DNA from: a bacterium
GTDB lineage: Bacteria; Chlamydiota; Chlamydiia; Chlamydiales; Rhabdochlamydiaceae
DNA length: 14,141 bases
Assembly: GCA_021802305.1 (NCBI GenBank)
Contig: JAKAAD010000015.1
Coordinates: forward strand, 1 to 14,141
Direction: 5' to 3'
This document shows positions 1-5,899 of this stretch, piece after piece. The position numbers and the translations under genes were made by a program. Each line of letters opens with the position of its first letter. Position 1 is the stretch's first letter. Below the pieces are notes generated by a model. The model saw nothing but the letters and a program-made list of their open reading frames with translations. It did not search any database and was not told the DNA's origin.

Positions 1-346
1 GAAGAAGAAGTTCGTTAGCTTTTGCGATCGTAACATTAAGTTCTTCAGCTTTTGCTTCGCCATGGGGGGGGGGGGGTTGAGCATGTTCTAGGAGCAGGCG
101 CACGCGTTCTGCAGAATATACATCGTTTTTTCCTTCAGGCGTAAGAGTCTGAAGATCTACTGAGATTGTAGATCCAGTAAGCTGCTTGGCAAGCTGAAGA
201 GCAAACTGGCACTTTCCTACTCCTTTAGGCCCGTGAAAGAGTAAGACGCGTGGTAACGCCTTCTTTTCTACAAGCCTTTGTAATGTTTTTTTTAGCTCTT
301 CATTTCCGAGAAGATCGGAGAAAAGCGTCGAGCTTTCGTTTGGCAT
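1..346 (-). CDS. holB: DNA polymerase III delta' subunit, N-terminal part (runs off window)
   Basis: The minus-strand frame is open from an ATG at 346 to the window edge (about 115 residues). It starts MPNESSTLFSDLLGNEELKK, then LPRVLLFHGPKGVGKCQFALQL, a Walker A P-loop (GPKGVGK) placed as in clamp-loader AAA+ subunits (HolB/DnaX type). TPEGKNDVYSAERVRLLLEHAQ fits the HolB segment before the Walker B strand. HolB loads the sliding clamp in the cytoplasm. The start is fixed: an in-frame stop (TAG) lies 10 bases upstream, and GAGGT lies about 12 bases before the ATG. The gene overlaps the end of tmk by 47 bases, as expected for a coupled tmk-holB pair, and tmk-holB order matches Chlamydia. Oddity: after residue ~90 a run of 13 C (coding strand) gives PPPP, and the following HGEAKAEELNVTIAKANELL lacks the usual V-x-I-x-D-E-A-D stretch. 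The N-terminal identification is firm; the tail is doubtful. Confidence 0.82.
   Translation of the reverse strand, partial: MPNESSTLFSDLLGNEELKKTLQRLVEKKALPRVLLFHGPKGVGKCQFALQLAKQLTGSTISVDLQTLTPEGKNDVYSAERVRLLLEHAQPPPPHGEAKAEELNVTIAKANELLL
8..55 (-). repeat. Imperfect 18-bp direct repeat with 30-bp period
   Basis: Positions 38-55 and 8-25 are the same 18-base unit with two mismatches (minus-strand reading GCAAAAGCTGAAGAACTT and GCAAAAGCTAACGAACTT), 30 bases apart. In the holB frame they encode AKAEEL and AKANEL, a ten-residue heptad-like repeat. Only two copies are visible because the window ends here. It may be the beginning of a longer repeat array. Confidence 0.8.
64..76. repeat. 13-base G homopolymer (C13 on the holB coding strand)
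   Basis: An uninterrupted run of 13 G on the plus strand lies inside the holB reading frame and encodes four prolines. Long poly-G/C runs are prone to slippage; in Chlamydia pneumoniae such runs occur in phase-variable genes. Gain or loss of one base here would truncate or change the protein. It may equally be a sequencing or assembly artefact, because the holB similarity fades right after it. Confidence 0.95.
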
Positions 347-944
347 ATGCAAATACTACCTCGGGAGAAAGGGATGCGTCAATTGTGCAAATGCGCTTGG
401 GATATTTTTTAGCTATGCTCAAAAAAGCCTTTCTCACCTTTTTGTGAAAAGCAAGTGCTTCTTGTTCCATACGATCTAATTGCCTTCGCTCTCGCTTTGC
501 GCGCTGAAACCCTATTTGAGGATCTACGTCGAGATAGAACGTGAGATCGGGCTGCAATCCATTTGTAGCAAATTGCAAAAGGGATTCTAGCCATTTGGTA
601 GAAAATCCACGGCCTGCCCCTTGATAGGCACGTGTGGAATCGCTAAATCGATCGCAAAGAACGATCTGTCCTTGCTGTAGCGCAGGGATAATGAGTTCAT
701 CGACATGCTGTGCACGATCAGCCAGAAAGAGAAGAAGCTCCGCACGAGGGGAAATCCATGTCTCTTTTTTTTGCAAAAGCAATATGCGGACTTTTTTTCC
801 GAGCTTGGTGCCGCCAGGTTCTTTTGTGAACAAAACAGCTTTTTTCTGCTTCACGAGATATTGATAGATCTTCTTGCTGAGCGTCGATTTTCCTGCGCCC
901 TCTCCCCCTTCAAAGGTGATGAAGAAACCACAAGGATGAGACAT
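300..944 (-). CDS. tmk: Thymidylate kinase
   Basis: Phosphorylates dTMP to dTDP with ATP, an essential step of dTTP synthesis in the cytoplasm. The 214 residues match the usual 200-215. Visible motifs: the P-loop FEGGEGAGKST near the N-terminus, the dTMP-binding KEPGGT around residue 43, and CDRFSDSTRAYQGAGRG around residues 97-113 (the D-R-[FY] nucleoside-monophosphate kinase motif). The ATG directly abuts the gyrA stop (TAA-ATG, no gap), so translation by reinitiation after gyrA is likely. Its end overlaps the holB start by 47 bases. It lies third in a gyrA-tmk-holB unit, the order known from Chlamydia. No separate promoter is needed or seen. Confidence 0.97.
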   Translation of the reverse strand: MSHPCGFFITFEGGEGAGKSTLSKKIYQYLVKQKKAVLFTKEPGGTKLGKKVRILLLQKKETWISPRAELLLFLADRAQHVDELIIPALQQGQIVLCDRFSDSTRAYQGAGRGFSTKWLESLLQFATNGLQPDLTFYLDVDPQIGFQRAKRERRQLDRMEQEALAFHKKVRKAFLSIAKKYPKRICTIDASLSPEVVFAYAKRKLDAFLRSSRK

Positions 945-3404
945 TTAACTCACTTCTAAAGGCTCCGTCTCAATGACAGAGAGGCGAACGAGGCCAACAA
1001 GAAAATCTCCTTCTGGAATTTGGACGAGGCGTACGCCTTGCGTTGAGCGCCCCATCACGCGAACATCTCTCATGTTCATGCGAAGTGCTTGACCGGAGTT
1101 GGACATTAAGAGGACGCTATCTCTATCTGCTACGGAAATAGCCCCTACCACAAGACCATTTCTTGTACTCGTAATGATCGATCGAACGCCAACGCCTCCG
1201 CGATTTGTTTGGCGAAACTCTTCTACATCAGATCGTTTGCCAAAACCCTTTTCGCAGACAATCAGTACGCTCTCCGTTCCCTTGACCACTTCACAAGAGA
1301 CAATCATGTCCCCCTTTGCACGGAGCGTCGCGCCTTTGACTCCGCGCGCAACGCGGCCCATTGGCCTCACTTGCGACTGGTCAAATCGAACAGCCATTCC
1401 ATGCTTTGTAAAGAGCATCACCTGGTCTCCTTCTCGAGTCAAACGCGCAGCAATCACTTCATCTCCCTCATCGATATTGATGGCAAACACCCCTTTTCTT
1501 CGGGGAGAGCTATACGCAGAAAGTTCTGTTTTCTTCACAATGCCGCGCTTGGTTGCAAGGAGAATAAATGCGGAGTCAGAAAAATGCTTCACGCAAAGGA
1601 CTGCAGCAATTCTCTCCCCTGCCTGAATTCCTTCTAGAAGATTGATGAGGGGTTTTCCTTTCGAGCGTCGCGTTCCCTCGGGCACTTCCCAAGTTTTTAA
1701 CCAATAGCATCGGCCAAGTGTTGTAAAGATGAGCAAGTAATCGTGCGTCGATGCAAAGTAGATGTCTTTGAGGACATCCGTCTCTTTTTTCATCTCAACG
1801 CCAATCACACCTTGACCGCCACGTCTTTGTTCTCGGAATGTATCGATAGGCATGCGCTTGACGTAGTCATCTTCAGAAATCGTAATCACAACGGGCTGAT
1901 CCGGAATCAGATCTTCAATTTGAAATTCTCCTTCTGCTGCGATGATCTTCGTTCTGCGATCACCAACGTGTTGTTTTTTCAATTCGAGCAGTTCTTCCTG
2001 GATGATTTTGCGCACCATCTGCTCACTACCAAGAACAGCTCGATAGTGGGCGATTTTTTCAAGAAGCTCTTTGTATTCATCTTCAATTTTTTCCCTTTCT
2101 AGTCCAGTCAGCTGATAAAGGCGCAAATCTAAAACAGCGTTTGCTTGTCGATCGGTAAAGTGATAGGTCGTCATCAGGGCCGCCCGCGCAAGCTCGCGAT
2201 TCTCCGATGCACGGATCAATTTGACGATTGCATCTAGGTGATCGAGAGCTTTGAGATAGCCTTCTAAAATATGCGCTCTCAGTTCCGCTTTTGTTAATTC
2301 AAAACGCGTGCGCCTTCGAATCACTTCAATGCGATGGTCAATCCACGCATTGATGAGCTGTTTGATATTCATTGTGCGCGGCAGACCTTTATCCAATGCA
2401 AGCATGTTGCAGCCAAACGTAACTTGCATATCGGTAAACTTGTAGAGCTGGTTAATAGTAACGTCTGGAATTTCACCGCGCTTGAGTTCTAAAACAATGC
2501 GCATTCCCTGCTTATCTGATTCATCACGCATGTCGCTAATGCCAGGGATGGTCTTTGCATTAACGAGGTCTGCAATCTTTTGTACAAGAGCTGCTTTGGT
2601 AATGTTGTAGGGAATTTCATCGATAACAATGCGTTGACGATCCGAGTTTTCTTGATCCTCGACATGCACAATGCCTCGCAAAACGATCTTTCCTCTTCCT
2701 GAATGATAGGCCTCTTTTACACCGCGGGAGCCACAGATGACCCCCCCCGTAGGAAAATCGGGAGCTGGCATCACCGTCATGAGTTGTTCGATCGTCGTTC
2801 GTGGATCTTCGACTAAGAGAAGAGTTGCTTGAATGAGTTCTTGGAGATTGTGAGGGGGAATGTTCGTAGCCATTCCAACAGCAATGCCCGAAGTGCCGTT
2901 CGCAAGAAGATTGGGAAATTTCGCAGGAAAAACCGTAGGTTCTGTACGCGTTTCATCGTAGTTGGATACGAGCAATACAGTATCCTTATCGAGGTCTTCC
3001 ATCAAAGCAATCGCTGCTGATGTCAGACGAGCTTCTGTATAACGCATTGCAGCAGGTGGATCGCCATCGATGGATCCAAAGTTTCCCTGCCCATCCACGA
3101 GCTTGTAGCGCATCACCCATGGCTGCGCCATGCGAACGAGTGTAGGATAAACGACAGTTTCACCATGAGGATGGTAATCTCCAGATGTATCCCCGCAAAT
3201 CTTTGCGCACTTTCGATGTTTTGTCGACGGGCCTAAATGCAGCGCTCTCATTGCATACAAGATGCGTCTCTGCGATGGCTTGAGACCATCGCGCACGTCT
3301 GGAAGCGCTCGAGAGATAATTACGGACATGGAATAGCGAAGATAGCTTTCCTTGACCTCTTCCTCTACATTTCTTGGCTGAACATGATCGTTTGGATGGC
3401 TCAT
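945..3404 (-). CDS. gyrA: DNA gyrase subunit A
   Basis: The breakage-rejoining subunit of gyrase (A2B2), which introduces negative supercoils. 819 residues, against 875 in E. coli; the end is shorter and lacks an extended acidic tail. The numbering coincides with E. coli through the active site: catalytic Tyr122 in AAMRYTEARL, VDGQGNFGSIDGD before it, and PDVRDGLKPSQRRILYAM at 35-52. The GyrA box QRRGGQG is present in the C-terminal region, which distinguishes it from ParC. The start is ATG at 3404 with AAGAG about 6 bases upstream. Odd: in the quinolone-resistance region the segment is HPHGETVVYPT, so Thr at position 83 and Pro at 87 replace the usual Ser/Asp pair. In Chlamydia gyrB lies directly upstream; here about 2.5 kb intervenes, so gyrA probably has its own promoter. 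An eight-base G run (plus strand C8 near 2741-2748) encodes part of TGGVI. Confidence 0.99.
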   Translation of the reverse strand: MSHPNDHVQPRNVEEEVKESYLRYSMSVIISRALPDVRDGLKPSQRRILYAMRALHLGPSTKHRKCAKICGDTSGDYHPHGETVVYPTLVRMAQPWVMRYKLVDGQGNFGSIDGDPPAAMRYTEARLTSAAIALMEDLDKDTVLLVSNYDETRTEPTVFPAKFPNLLANGTSGIAVGMATNIPPHNLQELIQATLLLVEDPRTTIEQLMTVMPAPDFPTGGVICGSRGVKEAYHSGRGKIVLRGIVHVEDQENSDRQRIVIDEIPYNITKAALVQKIADLVNAKTIPGISDMRDESDKQGMRIVLELKRGEIPDVTINQLYKFTDMQVTFGCNMLALDKGLPRTMNIKQLINAWIDHRIEVIRRRTRFELTKAELRAHILEGYLKALDHLDAIVKLIRASENRELARAALMTTYHFTDRQANAVLDLRLYQLTGLEREKIEDEYKELLEKIAHYRAVLGSEQMVRKIIQEELLELKKQHVGDRRTKIIAAEGEFQIEDLIPDQPVVITISEDDYVKRMPIDTFREQRRGGQGVIGVEMKKETDVLKDIYFASTHDYLLIFTTLGRCYWLKTWEVPEGTRRSKGKPLINLLEGIQAGERIAAVLCVKHFSDSAFILLATKRGIVKKTELSAYSSPRRKGVFAINIDEGDEVIAARLTREGDQVMLFTKHGMAVRFDQSQVRPMGRVARGVKGATLRAKGDMIVSCEVVKGTESVLIVCEKGFGKRSDVEEFRQTNRGGVGVRSIITSTRNGLVVGAISVADRDSVLLMSNSGQALRMNMRDVRVMGRSTQGVRLVQIPEGDFLVGLVRLSVIETEPLEVS

Positions 3405-3753
3405 AGCACTCTTGGCTGCATGTGAAAATCTATACTAAAAGGTACCACAAAAAGAGGCTATGGTGCAAGGTATGCGAGAGCTTGTGCATGTAAAATTTAA
3501 TTGAAACCCTATGTTTTTTGTGCTGCCGTCCAAGCAGAGTTTTGTGCATGACGTAATTCACTCCGCCCACCCCGAACTTTGCGTTGCTCTTGAACCACCT
3601 CAACACCTTGGCATTTCGCTAAGAGCTTTGCCGCGATGCTTGCTTCGGTAGTGAGTTCTCTAGCGCCAAAAGTGCACCCACTTCGAGGTAGACCGATGAC
3701 CGCAATGTTAAGAGGGAACTGACTTTTCATTCGTGGAAGTTGCAAAAAAGATT
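3405..3753. other. Gene-poor stretch between gyrA and the acetyltransferase gene
   Basis: No convincing gene. A minus-strand open frame (3509-3802, 97 codons; internal ATG at 3730 giving 73 codons) covers most of it and would overlap the end of the acetyltransferase gene. Its protein (containing NIAVIGLPRSGCTFGARELT and ending in a basic, Gln/Ala-rich tail) matches no family I recognise, and neither start has a Shine-Dalgarno sequence. It could be a decayed fragment of a lost gene. The gyrA end of the stretch holds the possible gyrA promoter. I see no clear terminator hairpin. Confidence 0.5.
3429..3457 (-). promoter_or_regulatory. Possible gyrA promoter
   Basis: On the minus strand TATAGA (3429-3434) could be a -10 box about 25 bases before the gyrA ATG. 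The matching -35 position (CTCTTT or CCTCTT, 3451-3457, spacer 16-17) is a poor match to TTGACA. It is proposed mainly because the island separates gyrA from the gyrB transcript, so some promoter is required between 3405 and about 3750. Confidence 0.25.
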
Positions 3754-4395
3754 TTATTCTTCCAAGCTCGCCGCTTCCAATCGATCCACGTCGAGATTGC
3801 AAATCAGTTTAAGATGTCGATTGATTTTCTCAATATTCCAGTCCCACCAAGAGATGCGGAGGAGACGTTCGATAGTTTTGTCATCAAAGCGCATTTTAAC
3901 AACTTTAGCAGGGTTTCCAGCGACGATGGCGTAAGGCGGGACATCTTTAACCACGATAGCGCGCGTAGCAATGATTGCGCCGTCACCGATTTTGACACCG
4001 CCCTTGATAAGAGAGTCATATCCAAACCAAACGTCATTTCCAACGATGATGTCTCCTTTTACGGGAAAGTCCAACATATCGAAGGCAGTCTCCCATCCCT
4101 GTTGAAAGATTGGAAATGGGTAGGTGCTAATAGCATCCAGTTTATGATCTCCCGTCATGATGAATCGCGTTTCTGCTGCAATCGCACAGAATTTTCCAAT
4201 GATGAGTTTGACCCTGGCTAAGTCATAGTTATAGAGGACGTTATATTCTTCAAACTTCTCAGGGCCATTGCGACGGTCATCGAAATAGGTGTAATCGCCG
4301 ACGATAATGTTGCTGGCTTTGACGAAATGTTTGAGAAAAACGAGTTTTGCATAGTCCTTAATCGGGTAGAAGGTATTTGGATCAGGACCCATCAT
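3754..4395 (-). CDS. Vat/CatB-type O-acetyltransferase (xenobiotic acyltransferase family)
   Basis: A left-handed beta-helix (hexapeptide repeat) acetyl-CoA-dependent acetyltransferase of 213 residues. It follows streptogramin A acetyltransferases (Vat) nearly end to end: GPDP...PIK at the start, NIIVGDYTYFDD (29-40), LIIGKFCAI (64-72), FIMTGDHKLDAISTYPF with the likely catalytic His84, KGDIIVGNDVWFGYDSLI, GGVKIGDGAIIATRAIVVKDVPPYAIVAGNPAK, and a C-terminal WWDW. Vat enzymes have N-H at the catalytic pair; here it is D83-H84. No signal peptide, so probably cytoplasmic. The start at 4395 has AGGAGAGG (4405-4412) nine bases upstream. TTGAAC-16 bp-TAATAT (4437-4442, 4415-4420) resembles a promoter but would start transcription inside the ribosome site, so I doubt it. 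Substrate unknown: a streptogramin, chloramphenicol or a sugar are all possible. Not part of the chlamydial core gene order; probably acquired. Confidence 0.93.
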   Translation of the reverse strand: MMGPDPNTFYPIKDYAKLVFLKHFVKASNIIVGDYTYFDDRRNGPEKFEEYNVLYNYDLARVKLIIGKFCAIAAETRFIMTGDHKLDAISTYPFPIFQQGWETAFDMLDFPVKGDIIVGNDVWFGYDSLIKGGVKIGDGAIIATRAIVVKDVPPYAIVAGNPAKVVKMRFDDKTIERLLRISWWDWNIEKINRHLKLICNLDVDRLEAASLEE

Positions 4396-4460
4396 TTTTG
4401 TTTGCCTCTCCTAGATATTAGTGGTTATGCATGCGGGTTCAACAGTCTGCCTTATTTCGT

Positions 4461-4985
4461 TTATATTAAATGACTCATTACAAAGCAATTGAGCGAGCCG
4501 TGTACTATTCTGTGTGCCGATTTGCAATCCTCAAACTCCCCATAATGCATGTTGTAGAGCGCATGCTCTTTCATTCATTTCCATAATTGCTCGATTGGGT
4601 TTAGATTGAGACTATACAGAGGTAAAAAATGCAATTCTATCTTCGAAGTCCGGAGATATTCTGTCTTATTTTTGTAGTACCCCGCATGATCACAAAAAAT
4701 ATGAACCTTATTTTTCACAGGGTACGCACTATTTTATCTTCTTGGATCAGAACTCTATGCTCGATCACATTGAGGGCGTCAGATCAATGGATCCGAGATC
4801 TGCCATTCCATAGGTTGGTTGTACATTGTGAGTGGGATGAACCTCATCCATAAAGCAAATCGTTTCATCGGTGGGCAGATCTTGCTTCAATGTTAGGCCA
4901 GGATTTTAGAAGTCGGGCAGGGATCCATTGTTTTTCGGGATAATGATCTGTGGATAGCCGCGCAATCTTTGGAAAATGGGTGTCT
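4461..4985 (-). pseudogene. Decayed IS630-family transposase
   Basis: The minus strand contains the DDE core of an IS630/Tc1-type transposase broken over several frames. 4798-4905 reads LKQDLPTDETICFMDEVHP then THNVQPTYGMAD (first catalytic Asp). 4715-4780 reads DALNVIEHRVLIQEDKIV in another frame, ending in a stop. 4461-4709 reads KVHIFCDHAGYY (second Asp), then LPLYSLNLNPIEQLWK (catalytic Glu), a nonsense TGA at 4575-4577 where Trp or another residue is expected, MKEHAL and a final TAA at 4461. A stop at 4906-4908 breaks the upstream part, and similarity becomes vague towards about 4985; the N-terminal DNA-binding domain is not recognisable. At least one frameshift and two stops make it inactive. 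I could not define terminal repeats. It lies between the acetyltransferase and glycosyltransferase genes and marks the island as mobile-element derived. Confidence 0.92.
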
Positions 4986-5073
4986 GCTTTGTTCTTTTGA
5001 TAAGCACTTTAAAACGGTAGATGGCATTATTGTTGGAACAACAAAAGCTAAGTAAACCATATAACATAACTGC

Positions 5074-5898
5074 ATGAAAAAACTTCTCTGTTGCCTCGTC
5101 TGTTCCCTGCTTTTGATGAACAGCACAGGAGTATACGCAAAAGTATACGATTGCTTCATGTTTTTTAATGAACTAGAGCTATTAAAGATGCGCCTTGAAG
5201 AGCTCGATGATGTGGTGGATTATTTCGTTTTAGTGGAATCCGTGGAAACACAGCGAGGAGGCCAAAAACCACTCTATTTCGCAGGCAATGCGCCTCTTTT
5301 TGAAAAGTTCCAATCAAAGATCATTTACATTGCAAACACAGAAAAGCACCCGAGAATGACGCCGTGGGAACGAGAACATTTTCAGCGCAATTTAATCTCG
5401 CAAGGTCTAAAACATTGCGAGCTTCAAGATATTATTATGATTTCAGATCTTGATGAAATTCCCCGCCCTTCAAAGATTGCTTTTTTAAGTGAACTCTTGA
5501 ACAAAAGAATTTATCGCACGATTGCTTTTGAACAAGATCAATATCTATACCAGCTCAATCGACCTACACCAACGGTACGGTGGCGTGGAACTGTTGCAAC
5601 AACCTATCGCAATTTTAAGAAACATGAACCACAACATTTTCGCGATCGGAGAAATCTCTACTACGCCATTTCCAATGGAGGATGGCATTTCACCTGGATG
5701 GGAGGGGTGCAGCAGATTCGAGAAAAGAGCATGAGCGTCGTAGAGGGTAATGCGCACATCCACAGCATCACCGATGAAGAAATTGCAGCACAAATCCAAA
5801 GCATCCCAGCCATTCCTATTTCAGAGCATTTCCCTGAATATGTACGCAAAAACGAAGCTTATCTCACATCGATTGGATGGATCGCCCCTGTGAAGTGA
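5074..5898 (+). CDS. Exported glycosyltransferase family 17 protein (GnT-III-like)
   Basis: 274 residues. Residues 1-22 form a signal peptide (KK, a hydrophobic LLCCLVCSLLLM core, cleavage after VYA), so the enzyme should leave the cytoplasm. The mature part has the family-17 hallmarks seen in the animal beta-1,4-mannosyl-glycoprotein GlcNAc-transferase MGAT3: YDCFMFFNELELLKMRL (25-41), VVDYFVLVESVETQRGGQKP (47-66), WERE and RN (98-106), the DXD-like metal site ISDLDEIPRP (D125, D127), RWRG (169-172) and GGWHFTWMGG (202-211). All sites look intact. The start is ATG at 5074 without an obvious Shine-Dalgarno sequence; TATAAC at 5060-5065 is a possible -10 but no -35 is correctly spaced. The only plus-strand gene of the island, it converges on gyrB with one base between the stop codons. 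The acceptor is unknown: a self surface glycan or a host glycoprotein. A sugar transferase role is well supported, GlcNAc transfer only by family. Confidence 0.92.
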   Translation: MKKLLCCLVCSLLLMNSTGVYAKVYDCFMFFNELELLKMRLEELDDVVDYFVLVESVETQRGGQKPLYFAGNAPLFEKFQSKIIYIANTEKHPRMTPWEREHFQRNLISQGLKHCELQDIIMISDLDEIPRPSKIAFLSELLNKRIYRTIAFEQDQYLYQLNRPTPTVRWRGTVATTYRNFKKHEPQHFRDRRNLYYAISNGGWHFTWMGGVQQIREKSMSVVEGNAHIHSITDEEIAAQIQSIPAIPISEHFPEYVRKNEAYLTSIGWIAPVK

Positions 5899-5899
5899 A

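Noticed and set aside
1099..1626. 175-codon plus-strand open frame
   Set aside because: Antisense to the gyrA C-terminal beta-propeller region, with no family resemblance; a shadow frame.
2741..2748. C8 run in gyrA as a phase-variation site
   Set aside because: It encodes conserved residues of an essential protein and is short; the frame is intact, so it is read as ordinary coding sequence.
3509..3802. 97-codon minus-strand open frame below the acetyltransferase gene
   Set aside because: It overlaps the acetyltransferase end, has no ribosome site and no recognisable family pattern; kept only as a note on the gene-poor stretch.
5030..5044. TTGTTG-GAA-CAACAA inverted repeat before the glycosyltransferase gene
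   Set aside because: A 6-bp stem with a 3-base loop and no T run; too weak to call an operator or terminator.
4893..5159. 88-codon minus-strand open frame across the glycosyltransferase start
   Set aside because: It overlaps the signal-peptide coding region of the glycosyltransferase and the ruined transposase end in a different frame; the IS630 fossil explains the region better.
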